A stretch of 64,000 bases of DNA, taken from contig JAJEIP010000137.1 in assembly GCA_022827885.1 (NCBI GenBank), positions 1 to 64,000 of the forward strand, read 5' to 3'. Below are positions 42,851-52,220 of the stretch, piece after piece. The position numbers and the translations under genes are program-made. The notes below the pieces were generated by a model, which was not told where the DNA came from, did no database searches, and was given only the letters and a program-made list of their open reading frames with translations. The stretch is from Candidatus Poribacteria bacterium. GTDB taxonomy: Bacteria > Poribacteria > WGA-4E > WGA-3G. Numbering within the stretch: the stretch's first letter is position 1; each line of letters starts with the position of its first letter.

Positions 42851-43501
42851 TTACGGTAGTTCAGAAACGATCCGTTTAAGCGCGCCCTCTTGTTGGGCGA
42901 GTGCTTTGAGGTCCGGGTTGAGTGTTACGGCTTGCATAAGCGAGTCTACCGACTTTTGTGAGGCACCCTCTAATGCGTGAGCGCACGCAAGATTGTAATG
43001 AAGTAGGGCAGTCTTCGGGAAAGTTTGGAGGGCATGTAAGCATATTTCACGCGCGTCGGTTGGTAAATTCTGCCGGAGATAGGCGGTTGTTAGGTTAACG
43101 TAGCCTTCGGCAACATCTGGTGCCATCGCAATCACTTGTTTAAAGTGCTTGACGGCGGGAGCGTATTGCCCGTCATATAGATAGGCTTGCCCAAGATTAT
43201 TGTAAACCGAGGGTTCTTTGGTGAAAAAGAGGGTGCGCGCCTTGTTTTTAATTGCCTTCTGATACGCTTCGATCGCTTGCTTTGCTTCGCCGTTTCGCAT
43301 CAGAAAAGTTGCCTTCCGGTAATGGTCATTGAACTGGGTTTGATGATGCCAGACCCAGAGAAACAGTACCGTCACTGCGAGGCAAAACGTCATACAGACG
43401 ATTCTGAAGGTTTTGTTGGTGGGTGTCTGCTCAGCGTCCTGCTCTTCTGTAGACACGTGCTCTGGAACTTGATTTTCATTGGAAGTCATAATTTTTTCCA
43501 T
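42851..43501 (-). CDS. membrane-anchored TPR protein
   Basis: 216 residues. An N-terminal membrane helix (CMTFCLAVTVLFLWVWHH) follows a charged 30-residue start, then four to five TPR units (EAIEAYQKAIKN, VYNNLGQAYLYDGQYAPAVKHFKQVI, AEGYVNLTTAYLRQN, LLHYNLACAHALEGASQ). Likely a periplasmic or inner-membrane scaffold. No partner gene is obvious. Confidence 0.82.
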   Translation of the reverse strand: MEKIMTSNENQVPEHVSTEEQDAEQTPTNKTFRIVCMTFCLAVTVLFLWVWHHQTQFNDHYRKATFLMRNGEAKQAIEAYQKAIKNKARTLFFTKEPSVYNNLGQAYLYDGQYAPAVKHFKQVIAMAPDVAEGYVNLTTAYLRQNLPTDAREICLHALQTFPKTALLHYNLACAHALEGASQKSVDSLMQAVTLNPDLKALAQQEGALKRIVSELP

Positions 43502-43539
43502 GCTTGGTAGGTATGGTATGTGAGGTCATAGTTTAAAAA

Positions 43540-44589
43540 ATGAAGACTTACGGATTTGGTATTATTGGGTGCGGAATGATTTCCGATTTTCATTCCGCCG
43601 CAATTTCTGAATTAGAACACGGTCGACTCGTCGCAGTCAGTTCACGGAATGCTGAAAACGCCAAACGGCTCACCGATCGTTACAATGTTGATAGCTACGC
43701 CGATTATGCAGAGATGCTCAAACGGGACGACTTGGACATCGTTTGCGTCTGTACGCCGAGCGGTGCGCATTTGGAACCCGCTGTTGCTGCTGCAGAAGCC
43801 GGTAAACACGTCATCGTTGAAAAACCGTTGGAAATCACGCTCCCACGATGCGATCAGATTATTGAAGCGTGTGACGCAGCAGATGTCCGACTCTGTGCCA
43901 TCTTCAATTCCCGCTTCACCGAGAGTACACAACTCGTTAAATCCACAATTGAGAGCGGACGGGTCGACAAGTTGACCTTAGGCGATGCCTACATCAAGTG
44001 GTACCGTTCCCAAGAGTATTACGACAGTGGGGGTTGGCGCGGCACGTGGGATCTTGATGGCGGCGGCGCGCTCATGAACCAATCGATCCACGCCATTGAC
44101 CTCCTTCAGTATTTTATGGGACCCGTTAAATCTGTGCAAGCATTTACCGATACCTTAGCACACGAGCGGATAGAGGTCGAAGATGCCGCTGTCGCCGCAC
44201 TCCGATTTGAAAACGGGGCATTGGGTGTCATTGAAGGCACAACCGCCGCTTTTCCGGGCATGCTCAAGAAAACTGAAATCTCCGGCACGAAAGGGACTGT
44301 CGTCTTAGCGGAAGAGGACATCGTGACGTGGGAATTCGACCCGGAACTGCCGGAAGACGCGGAAATCCGAGAGAAATTCGCCCAAAGGACAGACACCGGC
44401 GGTGGGGCATCCGACCCCAGAGCCATTAACCACGCCAATCATAGACGACAAATGGAAAACCTCATTAATGGTCTTGAACACGATGCCTCGCATCTCGTTG
44501 ATGGGCGCGAGGGACGTAAAGCCGTTGAGATTATCCTCGCTATCTATCAGTCCAGCCGTGAGGGACGTCCCGTTGAATTGCCGCTTTAA
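43540..44589 (+). CDS. Gfo/Idh/MocA-family oxidoreductase
   Basis: 349 residues. GFGIIGCGMISDFHSAAI (nucleotide loop), VAVSSRNAENAKRL, EKPLEITLPRCDQII (E-K-P motif) and the C-terminal HAIDLLQYFMGP region, with H-x-x-x-D-L typical of inositol/sugar dehydrogenases. It is divergent from the minus-strand TPR gene and converges on the alcohol dehydrogenase gene, with a 4-bp overlap at the stops. Substrate unknown. Confidence 0.88.
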   Translation: MKTYGFGIIGCGMISDFHSAAISELEHGRLVAVSSRNAENAKRLTDRYNVDSYADYAEMLKRDDLDIVCVCTPSGAHLEPAVAAAEAGKHVIVEKPLEITLPRCDQIIEACDAADVRLCAIFNSRFTESTQLVKSTIESGRVDKLTLGDAYIKWYRSQEYYDSGGWRGTWDLDGGGALMNQSIHAIDLLQYFMGPVKSVQAFTDTLAHERIEVEDAAVAALRFENGALGVIEGTTAAFPGMLKKTEISGTKGTVVLAEEDIVTWEFDPELPEDAEIREKFAQRTDTGGGASDPRAINHANHRRQMENLINGLEHDASHLVDGREGRKAVEIILAIYQSSREGRPVELPL

Positions 44590-45548
44590 TAGTCGAAAAC
44601 TATTTTAATCGCCTCGTCTTTCCTGTTCAGTGCCATCTCAAATCCGAGTTGTGCCTCTGTAAAGGGGAGATGGTGTGTGATGATGGGTGACACATCTAAA
44701 CGTCCTTGGGCAATCATGTCCATCGCCAGCGGGAAGTCGTTCGGGGCATCCGGTCCGACGGAGCCGATGAATCTAATATTTTTCCGGAAGAAATCTGCGA
44801 AATGGAAATCGTAGATTTGGTCGTCTGGGACCCCGAAGGCGAGGAGCGTCCCGTCGCGCTTCAGGAGTGAAAGACACTCGTTAATGGTTTCCGTTTGGTG
44901 TCCAACAACCTCAATGACCAGATCCGCCATCCTGCCCTCCGTAATTTCCGCAACAACAGCGACGGGATCCTCCTTGGCAGCGTTGATCGTGTGTGTGGCG
45001 TGCATCTTCTTGGAAGCCGAGAGTCGGAAATCGACCAAATCTGTCGTAATCACTGTCTTCGCGCCAAGATTGCTCAATATATGTGTAAAGAGGAGTCCCA
45101 TCGGTCCCTGTCCGATGACGACGGTGTCAAGATTCAGTAGGTTCGGCAGTTTCCGACATGCCCAAACAACTGTGCCAAGCGGTTGGGACATTAGGATGCA
45201 GTCCTTTCGCGGGAAATCCGTCAACGGCAACGTAACACTTTCATCCGATAGGAAGTACTCTGAAAGTCCACCGATGTAACGTGGCAGCGCGAGGACCTCG
45301 TCTCCTGCCTTGAATTTGTCGGATGTGCTTTCTGTAACAATGCCGATCGCCTCGTGAATTGACAGTCCCGGTCCAAGCGGATAACTGTCTGCTGGATGTT
45401 CGAGGACGAACGACGGCATGTCAGTCCCGCAGATGGCGCTATGGACAGTTTTTATCATCACTGTGCCATCGGGGTAATCGGCGAGGTTCGGTTGTGCTAT
45501 GTCAACAATTTCGATCTGACGTGGTGCAACGATTTGCCCAGCTTTCAT
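44586..45548 (-). CDS. zinc-dependent (MDR) alcohol dehydrogenase-like protein
   Basis: 320 residues. SAICGTDMPSF gives the catalytic Cys and SIHEAIGIV the His-Glu pair (family motif G-H-E-x-x-G); the Rossmann part is VIGQGPMGLLFTHILSNLGA. The usual four-Cys structural zinc loop is missing, so the protein is shorter than classic members. The leader AGGAGGCTAAAATTAAAAAT resembles the leader repeat with a stronger Shine-Dalgarno. Likely oxidises a sugar alcohol or similar. Confidence 0.85.
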   Translation of the reverse strand: MKAGQIVAPRQIEIVDIAQPNLADYPDGTVMIKTVHSAICGTDMPSFVLEHPADSYPLGPGLSIHEAIGIVTESTSDKFKAGDEVLALPRYIGGLSEYFLSDESVTLPLTDFPRKDCILMSQPLGTVVWACRKLPNLLNLDTVVIGQGPMGLLFTHILSNLGAKTVITTDLVDFRLSASKKMHATHTINAAKEDPVAVVAEITEGRMADLVIEVVGHQTETINECLSLLKRDGTLLAFGVPDDQIYDFHFADFFRKNIRFIGSVGPDAPNDFPLAMDMIAQGRLDVSPIITHHLPFTEAQLGFEMALNRKDEAIKIVFDY

Positions 45549-45667
45549 ATTTTTAATTTTAGCCTCCTGCTATAAGGGTTTTCGGTGTATTGGTTATCGG
45601 GAACTATTGGCTTTCAGCGTAGGGGAGCTCCGATTTCCGAAGAAAACTTTGGTTCATTAGACCCCTC

Positions 45668-46723
45668 TTAACCGACTGCTGACCGCTGACCGCTGACCGC
45701 CCTTAAAACCTGTTGATGGAGTTTTCCGTTGGTTGCGACGATTCCGCGATTCTCATGCATCCGTTTTCCTGTCAAAAAGTTGAGGGGACTCCCGTTCGCG
45801 TCTGTTACCGTCCCTCCTGCTTCTTCGACGACGATAAGTCCTGCAGCGTGGTCCCAGATACATTCACGGTAATCCGGATAAGCCGGGTTCGGAAGACGGA
45901 TATAGAGCGACGCTTCGCCACGGGAAACGATCCCGTACTTCGCTTGGCTGTCCATGCGGACAGGCGATTCTGTAATTCCGAGGGCATTCGCAATGCTACT
46001 GTGTGCATCGCTGTCCCCGTGCGTGGACTCGACGCTCTCTGCGAAGCGATGGGTCGTTTCCGATACGTGTACTTGCTCTATGAAGTCCCCGGCTTTCGTG
46101 TAGAGCCGCGTGCCTTCACCGCGGATGGCGACAAAGAGGCATCCGTGTTCTGTGTCGCCATTGTTCTCGGAGCGATCCTCGTGATGGTGTGCCGCCGCCA
46201 ACCGGTATGGCAGGTTTGGACAGCCTAAAACGCCGAGTTGAACTGTGCCATCGACGATATAAGCCAAGGCGATCGCGTATTGATCCCGGCGAAGAAAGCC
46301 TTTCGTGCCGTCAATGGGGTCAAGTGTCCAGAAATTCGGTCCTACCTCACCACTTCCTTGATCAATCCATTCACAGACGGTCTCTGCCGCGGGCACTGTA
46401 TCTTCGCAAAATCGGTTCACGTAAGCTGTGACGCGTTCTAAAAGTGCAGTGTTCTCTTTCAGTGCCTGCGCGCTTTCCTCAGCGACGATAACGTCGTCGG
46501 GAAAAACGTCGCCGATTGCCTTACATATCAGTGCCTGTGATCCGAAGTCGGCGACAGTTACGGGACTTCGGTCTGTCTTTTGGATTGCATCTGTTGATAC
46601 CATCTCAGCTTGCACCTGCTCACAGAGTTGCATGGCTTTTACTACAGCGTCAATGGCAATTTGTACTTTGGTTTTCGGCTTTCGGCTTTCAGCCGTCAGC
46701 AAAGAGGATTTTTGATTTGTCAT
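45668..46723 (-). CDS. 3'(2'),5'-bisphosphate nucleotidase / inositol monophosphatase-fold protein
   Basis: 351 residues. Motifs: TVADFGSQALICKAI, VAEESAQAL (metal Glu), WTLDPIDGTKGF (D-P-I-D-G-T) and ECIWDHAAGLIVVEEAGG (W-D-x-A). This matches Hal2/CysQ-type Li-sensitive phosphatases, which clear 3'-phosphoadenosine 5'-phosphate. Both ends of the reading frame (LLTAESRKPKTK and AVSGQRSAVG) are made of dispersed GGCTGAAAGCC/GCTGACCGC-type repeat words and probably are not part of the ancestral protein. Confidence 0.85.
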   Translation of the reverse strand: MTNQKSSLLTAESRKPKTKVQIAIDAVVKAMQLCEQVQAEMVSTDAIQKTDRSPVTVADFGSQALICKAIGDVFPDDVIVAEESAQALKENTALLERVTAYVNRFCEDTVPAAETVCEWIDQGSGEVGPNFWTLDPIDGTKGFLRRDQYAIALAYIVDGTVQLGVLGCPNLPYRLAAAHHHEDRSENNGDTEHGCLFVAIRGEGTRLYTKAGDFIEQVHVSETTHRFAESVESTHGDSDAHSSIANALGITESPVRMDSQAKYGIVSRGEASLYIRLPNPAYPDYRECIWDHAAGLIVVEEAGGTVTDANGSPLNFLTGKRMHENRGIVATNGKLHQQVLRAVSGQRSAVG

Positions 46724-46804
46724 CAGTTTCCTGTTTGATTTGAAAGTTTCTAAAGACTGACAAAGAGCCCGCTGACAGCCGAAGGCTGACGGCTGATGGC
46801 TATT

Positions 46805-47380
46805 TCAGCGTCTGTTGAATTGGTTCATTGCTGTAAGAATATCATCTTTGACGAAGGTTTCAAGGGCACCAACGGCACGATCGATGGTATGTGCTATTTC
46901 AATCTCTTCGTCTTCTGTAAAATCTGTAAGGACATAATCGGTTAAGTCACCGATGGGTTCGCCGATGCCAATGCGTAAGCGCGGAAATGCGGTAGTGCCC
47001 AAATGCTGAATAATAGACTTCATGCCCTTTTGTCCGCCATCACTCCCTTTCTGTCGCATTCGAAGCACACCGAGGTCTAAGTGAATATCATCATAGATGA
47101 TGCACAATTCCGAGAGAGGAATCTCGAACTGTCTGATGAGTGCCGCAACAGCGATGCCACTGTTGTTCATATAGGTCATCGGTTTGGCAAGGATAATAGG
47201 GAGATCGTGCCATGTCATCTGCATAACGAGTGATTTGCAAATTAGGTTTCTTTGCAGCTTACCAGCGGAGAGCCGTGTCTGTAAGGTGTCAATCACGCGA
47301 AAACCGACGTTATGTTTGGTCTGCTCGTAGCGTATCCCTGGATTGCCGAGTCCAATAATAAGTTTTGATTTTTTGTTCAT
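46805..47380 (-). CDS. pth: peptidyl-tRNA hydrolase
   Basis: 191 residues, normal length. LIIGLGNPGIRYEQTKHNVGF holds the conserved Asn and catalytic His; LAKPMTYMNNSG and DDIHLDLGVLRMRQKGSDGGQKG, HLGTTAFPRLRIGIG are diagnostic. It frees tRNA from peptidyl-tRNA dropped by ribosomes. It lies with rplY and ispE on the minus strand, in keeping with the common ispE-prs-rplY-pth order, although prs is absent and two envelope genes intervene. Confidence 0.97.
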   Translation of the reverse strand: MNKKSKLIIGLGNPGIRYEQTKHNVGFRVIDTLQTRLSAGKLQRNLICKSLVMQMTWHDLPIILAKPMTYMNNSGIAVAALIRQFEIPLSELCIIYDDIHLDLGVLRMRQKGSDGGQKGMKSIIQHLGTTAFPRLRIGIGEPIGDLTDYVLTDFTEDEEIEIAHTIDRAVGALETFVKDDILTAMNQFNRR

Positions 47381-47482
47381 AGAATAACCTTCAATACCAG
47401 GGTTTTATGATTTGTTTGATTCTTATGGTGATGAGGCTTTCAATAGTCATCGGATAAATCAGAGTTCAGACTTTTTTGACAC

Positions 47483-48076
47483 TTATTGAAACAGATGTAA
47501 AGGTTGTGAAAGGTTGAGGTGTCCCGCGAGGGTTTTCACTTCCTCGCCATCAATTAAAATCTGCACCTGTTCAATTTCTTCAGGAAATGCGTCGAAAACG
47601 GTTTTGAGAATTGCTGTGACGGTCAAAAGTTCGGCTGTTGTGCCACCGATATGCCCATCGGTGAGATGGTTTGAAAAATCCAAGTATGCGGTTTGTTGGC
47701 TATCGATGTAGGCTTCGTTCAGGAGGGTTCCGCGCGGGATCGTGTTTCTAAAGTTAGGGGGTGTTTCCTGAATGAGTGCTGTAACTATCTGGCTCAAACG
47801 TTTGGTAAGTTCGGCATGGAGTCTTCGTTCGATTTTAACTGGGACAAGCCTCAGGGCAGTGGTATCAAGGAGAAATAGGTTGACCTCTTGTGGCGGGGGG
47901 GGTATGTCTGACGGATTCGCAGCGATAGGCAATGGGGGTGGGGCTATCGGAATCGCCGATTGCTTTGAGCGTTGAATTAGAAATAGCGTCATACCGAGAC
48001 CAACTGCGATAAGGACCAAGGTTATGCCCCATATCACTAAAAGTCTTGAAAACCCTGCACTCCTGTTATGTTTCAC
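47483..48076 (-). CDS. membrane-anchored GerMN-domain protein
   Basis: 197 residues from the GTG at 48076, chosen because a leader repeat (CCGCAAGGAAAATTAAAA) directly precedes it; an open frame runs back to 48178. One N-terminal membrane helix (LLVIWGITLVLIAVGLGMTLFLI), a proline-rich linker, then a GerMN domain (LFLLDTTALRLVPVKIER, RGTLLNEAYIDSQQTAYLDFS, ILKTVFDAFPEEIEQVQILIDGEEV). GerMN proteins are cell-envelope proteins found beside amidases; the amidase gene is next upstream. Confidence 0.82.
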   Translation of the reverse strand: MKHNRSAGFSRLLVIWGITLVLIAVGLGMTLFLIQRSKQSAIPIAPPPLPIAANPSDIPPPPQEVNLFLLDTTALRLVPVKIERRLHAELTKRLSQIVTALIQETPPNFRNTIPRGTLLNEAYIDSQQTAYLDFSNHLTDGHIGGTTAELLTVTAILKTVFDAFPEEIEQVQILIDGEEVKTLAGHLNLSQPLHLFQ

Positions 48077-48210
48077 TTTTTTAATTTTCCTTGCGGGTAA
48101 GTTTCGATGTTTGGGACTTTGAGCGTTTTTGTGTTCGAGTTGAAGAAATCCACAGAAATACCCTATCAAAAACCCCAAGCAAAAACCCCTCCACTTCGTT
48201 CCGGGCTGCG
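48077..48210 (-). repeat. leader repeat and inverted family D word
   Basis: The leader unit (48078-48096) and, further upstream, CCCCAAGCAAAAACCCC on the plus strand (about 48166-48182, family D inverted) plus a GTGTTCGAGT word shared with 8267-8277. Confidence 0.6.
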
Positions 48211-48276
48211 TTTTTTGTTTTAATGGCTATCGGTTGTCGGCTGCGAGTACGGGTCGGTCCTGAACCGATTGATGTG

Positions 48277-49470
48277 TTACTGTTCTTGTTCTAATGCTGT
48301 TGGTGGGACAAGCGGACTGATAGAAGAAATGTATCGTTGGAAAGCACGGACAATTGCTTCGGCAACGTCTGTGATATATTCAACATTAGAGAGTTTCTCT
48401 AAATCCTCCACATTGGAGAGATAACCGAGTTCCAAAAGGACCGCTGGCATATAAGTTTCGGATAACGCTACCAGTGGAAGTTCAATAATTTCCACTGGCG
48501 TTTCCGTTAGAAAATTCAATTCCGTTTGCAACGTGTGTGCGAAGTCTTGGCTCTGCTTTAGAAAATCGGCTTGTGCCAGGATTTTTAACCGTTGTCCTGT
48601 TTGTACGGATGAGGCACCGCCACCTCTACTGCTTGGAAATCGAAGATACCCTTTAAGATTGTTGAGGTAAATCTTAATGCCTTTTTCGTGTGGTGAAAAA
48701 GATGCATTACAGTGTAGACTGAGAAAGAGTTGTCCTTGGTTCCGTTTTGCGACCTGAATGCGCTCAAAGTCTGTCTTTTTCGTATCTGTTTGGCGTGTGA
48801 GATAGACCGGTATGCCTTGCGCTTTGCTGATTGCGGAGAGTTGTTTTGCGAGTGCAAGGACGAGGTCTTTCTCAAGGAGGCCTGTGCTACTTTCGCAGCC
48901 ACGGTCATCTGTGCCGCCGTGTCCTGGGTCAATGATAATTGCCCAGTGCACGGAATTATCTGTCTGTGTCGGTGTCCATGTGCCTTTGGGTCTCAGTTGG
49001 ACCCTTTTCAAGTTGGGATTATAGAGGGCTTCGAGATTATAGAAATCTGGTAAGAGTTCCGTAAAAAAGGCGATGGGCAACATCGGCTGTTGTGCGATAA
49101 TTATCGGCGGCGTTGGAAGGTCGCGTATCATCCCACCGGGGTCGATACCGACGATAGGGTCCCCGATTTGTAAACGGATTTGCTTGTCTTGGATTTTCAG
49201 GGTAAGTCGTTTTCGCGGATGGTTGTATTGATCCGTCATATCGGGATCGAAAACCTGTCTGACGGCAGCAACGGGGAGGTAAATCTGCGCTGCTTGGCGT
49301 TGGGCAGTCACCTCGGCGATGGTTGCTCCATTAACATCAATGAAGCGAACGGAAGGTTCTTGGGCAATACAGTTGGGTGCGATAATCCACGCCAGGACAC
49401 TGAAAAAAAGCGCGCGAACCGTTTTTCTAATGTTCCTTGCGGTTCGGTTAGGTAAACTTAGAGGTTTCAC
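48277..49470 (-). CDS. N-acetylmuramoyl-L-alanine amidase (Amidase_3)
   Basis: 397 residues starting at GTG (AAAGGACC upstream). Signal peptide ALFFSVLAWIIAPNCIAQ. Residues about 40-165 resemble a copper-amine-oxidase N-like/AMIN domain (LPVAAVRQVFDPD, LTLKIQDKQIRLQIG). The catalytic domain has WAIIIDPGHGGTDDRG (His), LEKDLVLALA (Glu), LFLSLHCNAS (His) and VLLELGYLSN (Glu). It cleaves peptidoglycan side chains in the periplasm. A leader-repeat word lies inside its signal region (49430-49450, ACCGCAAGGAACATTA). Confidence 0.93.
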   Translation of the reverse strand: MKPLSLPNRTARNIRKTVRALFFSVLAWIIAPNCIAQEPSVRFIDVNGATIAEVTAQRQAAQIYLPVAAVRQVFDPDMTDQYNHPRKRLTLKIQDKQIRLQIGDPIVGIDPGGMIRDLPTPPIIIAQQPMLPIAFFTELLPDFYNLEALYNPNLKRVQLRPKGTWTPTQTDNSVHWAIIIDPGHGGTDDRGCESSTGLLEKDLVLALAKQLSAISKAQGIPVYLTRQTDTKKTDFERIQVAKRNQGQLFLSLHCNASFSPHEKGIKIYLNNLKGYLRFPSSRGGGASSVQTGQRLKILAQADFLKQSQDFAHTLQTELNFLTETPVEIIELPLVALSETYMPAVLLELGYLSNVEDLEKLSNVEYITDVAEAIVRAFQRYISSISPLVPPTALEQEQ

Positions 49471-49635
49471 GGTCCTTTCCGTATATCCGCTTTCTGTACG
49501 GGCGAGGTTACCTCGCCCCTGCGCGTTCCAAGCTGCGCGCTTTGTTTCGGAAGATTCGCGATCGGGAGATCCCGCCTATAGATTAAGCGCGCTTTGGATT
49601 TCATTCGGTGGTATGGTTCTTGGGTGTAGACAACG

Positions 49636-50310
49636 TTATTCATCGTCATCATCACGCCTACGGGAAATAACTTCTGGTTCCGTAGGTTCTTCAGCGGCGT
49701 CTTCCTCTGCTCCTTCGCCCTCTTCACCCTCTGCTAATTCATCCTCAAGCTGGATGCGCGGTTGGCTCACCATTGCAAGAATCCGTTCAGGTTCATCTAA
49801 GATGTCAATTTCCTCTGCCAAGGTTAAATCGCTCACATGGACGGAGTCCCCGATTTCCAAATGACCAACATCAATCGTAATATTGTTCGGCATTTGCATC
49901 GGGAGGCAGTGAAGACTCACTTCGCGGAGAGGGGATTCAAGGACGCCACCCTGTTGAACACCGGGTGGGTTGCCTACGAGAATCACTGGGACGGCTGATG
50001 TCACGGGTTCATCCAGAGAGATCCTGATGAAATCCGCATGGAGTAAGGTCTGTTTATCTACGGGATGACGCTGAATTTCTTTGATAATGACCGTTTCAGA
50101 GTCGCTTGCACCGACTTCCATATTGATGATGACGTTTTCGCCGTAGGTTCGTAGGAATTGTTTGAAGGTTCGCGCGTTGACTTGGATCGCCAATGTGCCT
50201 TGTGCGCGACCGTACAGCACAGCAGGGACCCCACCCTCTTTCCGAAGGTCCCGGGCGCTCTGCTTTCCAAAGGTGTTGCGTTGTTGTGCTTCTAATTTCG
50301 CTTGTTGCAT
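49636..50310 (-). CDS. rplY: 50S ribosomal protein L25 (CTC family)
   Basis: 224 residues, the long L25/TL5 form with a C-terminal extension. LEAQQRNTFGKQSARDLRKEGGVPAVLYG and IKEIQRHPVDKQTLLHADFIRISLDE are diagnostic; the acidic tail (EGEEGEGAEEDAAEEPTEPE) is typical of the longer bacterial versions. It binds 5S rRNA. A tRNA-Gln gene lies directly upstream. Confidence 0.95.
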   Translation of the reverse strand: MQQAKLEAQQRNTFGKQSARDLRKEGGVPAVLYGRAQGTLAIQVNARTFKQFLRTYGENVIINMEVGASDSETVIIKEIQRHPVDKQTLLHADFIRISLDEPVTSAVPVILVGNPPGVQQGGVLESPLREVSLHCLPMQMPNNITIDVGHLEIGDSVHVSDLTLAEEIDILDEPERILAMVSQPRIQLEDELAEGEEGEGAEEDAAEEPTEPEVISRRRDDDDE

Positions 50311-50385
50311 TTTTTAATTATACCTTAACCTAATCATTAAAAAACTTTTGCCTTCATAGATTCAGTAACCGTGTCAGAAAAAAGA

Positions 50386-50457
50386 CAGGGCGGGTAGGAT
50401 TCGAACCTACGCATGCAGGTTCCAAAGACCTGTGCCTTACCGCTTGGCCACCGCCCT
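50386..50457 (-). tRNA. tRNA-Gln (anticodon UUG)
   Basis: 72-nt cloverleaf on the minus strand: acceptor AGGGCGG/CCGCCCT, D-arm GCC...GGC, anticodon stem CAGGT/ACCTG with loop CTTTGGA (anticodon TTG), T-arm GTAGG-TTCGAAT-CCTAC, discriminator G. CCA is not encoded. It lies 8 nt downstream of the ispE stop and may be cut from the same transcript. Confidence 0.95.
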
Positions 50458-50464
50458 TTAAGCA

Positions 50465-51343
50465 TTAATATACAGATACACCGACGGGACTGGTTACCGT
50501 GGTTGTACAAAAACTTACCTTGTCTTTGAAGTATGACGCACACCGACGCGCTGCACCACCGTTTTGCATCACCGCAAACACCGTAGCACCGCTCCCCGAC
50601 ATCAGCGCGCCACAAACCTCAGTCTGCGTAGATAACTCAGCTTTTAGCGCGGCGATTTCGGGATATTCGGAAAAAACCGGAACCTCAAGTAGGTTGTATA
50701 GGTTTTGCCCGACACCAATGACATCACCCTTCTCCAAACAAGTCCTTATAATTATACCTGTTTTTTCTTCTGTTGTCAAGGAAAAATTCAATTTCTGAAA
50801 TACGGTCGCTGTCGAAATTTCGATACCCGGATTTAGAAGGAGAAGCGGAACATCCGAGAGCGCGGGAAGGCGTGTTAACTGATCGCCGATGCCGAGTCCC
50901 AACGCGGCACCGCCATGCAGACAGAACGGGACATCTGCCCCCAACGCTGCCCCCAACTGCATGAGGCGTTCCTGTGTAAAACCGAGCGCAAAGAGTTGGT
51001 TTACACCGTGGAGGACAGCAGCGGCGTTTGCACTCCCGCCTGCGAGTCCAGCCGCAACCGGAATCCGCTTATGGATCTCAATCCGAATCCCGTCAATACC
51101 GCCTACCGAATCACTGAGGAGATTCGCGGCGCGATATGCCAAATTGCGTGAATCACGCGGGACCCCTAAGTGTTCACAGTAAACTGTTATGCCCTTTGTC
51201 CTCTGTTTGCGGATGATGACGTCATCGTGCAACTCGATTGAATGGAAGATCGTTTCGAGGTTATGATACCCATCTTCACGTTTGCCGACGACATCCAGAT
51301 AGAGGTTAATTTTCGCGTGCGCGCGGACCCTTATCTCTTGCAC
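50465..51343 (-). CDS. ispE: 4-diphosphocytidyl-2-C-methyl-D-erythritol kinase
   Basis: 292 residues. AHAKINLYLDVVGKREDGYHNLETIF is the diagnostic N-terminus; IPVAAGLAGGSANAAAVLHGVN is the GHMP kinase ATP loop; GADVPFCLHGGAALGLGIGD and GALMSGSGATVFAV follow. It phosphorylates CDP-methylerythritol in the non-mevalonate isoprenoid pathway. Family-normal length. Follows the lipoprotein gene by 12 nt, part of the argD-ispE group. Confidence 0.96.
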   Translation of the reverse strand: MQEIRVRAHAKINLYLDVVGKREDGYHNLETIFHSIELHDDVIIRKQRTKGITVYCEHLGVPRDSRNLAYRAANLLSDSVGGIDGIRIEIHKRIPVAAGLAGGSANAAAVLHGVNQLFALGFTQERLMQLGAALGADVPFCLHGGAALGLGIGDQLTRLPALSDVPLLLLNPGIEISTATVFQKLNFSLTTEEKTGIIIRTCLEKGDVIGVGQNLYNLLEVPVFSEYPEIAALKAELSTQTEVCGALMSGSGATVFAVMQNGGAARRCASYFKDKVSFCTTTVTSPVGVSVY

Positions 51344-51355
51344 GATTTTTGCCCA

Positions 51356-52219
51356 CTACTCCCGCAATTCTGACAAGGGGATAATTTCGATGCCTTCGCC
51401 TAAGAAGGGTTCGGTGTCAAACTTGCTGTCTTTAATATCGACGTTCAGTTCAACTTTGGCGATTGTCACGGCGACCCGTGTCTGTTCGAGTGGACGTTCG
51501 ATGTCCACCTTGTGGGGTCGGAGGATACCGCTCACCTCACGGTAGTCAGCGAAAGTGGCACGTTGTTCAAGCGTGCCATTTTCATCGTGGATATGCCATT
51601 CTGTAACTCGGGGTTCACCGTCACGAATAAAGAGCGTGATGGTCTCCACGTATCCAGTTTGAAGACTCGGACGCTTAATGATGAATTTTGCCCCTGAGCT
51701 TTCAACGGATGTGAAGGTAGTGATGCGTCCGTCAAGAAACGGATTGGCGAAGATAGCACTCAACACATCTGACACACGTAAATCCACGCCGAAAATTTCT
51801 CGCAAAACCCCGTCGGATAACGGTCCGACGTATGCTTTCTGTTCGTTCAGTAGGGCAAGTAGAAACTCGTTCTTGTCTTGATTGGCAATTGCGATGCCGC
51901 GTGGCTCATTGTAGGGTCCCAAGGCTTGAATCTGGAGTAATTCTCCACCGTTCTCCGATTTTTTATACCACAACAATTCTCGGAGTTCCTCACTCCGTTC
52001 GCCTTCCTCGATCCTCACCATCATTCGGGTGATCTTTAGGGAACCGGTCAGATCGTATCTCGCTTGCAGTGTGTTGAGGATAGCGTCCAATTCCGTGCGG
52101 GTCGCAGGTGACAACTCAATTGTGGTCGTGCTCCCTGTGCATCCTACGACAGCAAGGAGAAGACAGAACCCATAGATTTTTGTCCATGCAGCGGTGTTGC
52201 GCTTTGCGATGTGTAACAT
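51356..52219 (-). CDS. outer-membrane lipoprotein-like protein (DUF4292-like)
   Basis: 287 residues from ATG 52219, one base after the argD stop; the longer upstream frame overlaps argD and is rejected. Signal with lipobox LLLAVVGC at residue about 27. The rest is an LolA/LolB-like half-barrel pattern (LQARYDLTGSLKITRMMVRIEE, YVGPLSDGVLREIFGVDLRVSD, FIIKRPSLQTGYVETITLFI, RVTEWHIHDENGTLEQRATFADYREVSG). Probably lipoprotein or envelope-lipid trafficking. Certainty about the family is moderate. Confidence 0.7.
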   Translation of the reverse strand: MLHIAKRNTAAWTKIYGFCLLLAVVGCTGSTTTIELSPATRTELDAILNTLQARYDLTGSLKITRMMVRIEEGERSEELRELLWYKKSENGGELLQIQALGPYNEPRGIAIANQDKNEFLLALLNEQKAYVGPLSDGVLREIFGVDLRVSDVLSAIFANPFLDGRITTFTSVESSGAKFIIKRPSLQTGYVETITLFIRDGEPRVTEWHIHDENGTLEQRATFADYREVSGILRPHKVDIERPLEQTRVAVTIAKVELNVDIKDSKFDTEPFLGEGIEIIPLSELRE

Positions 52220-52220
52220 C

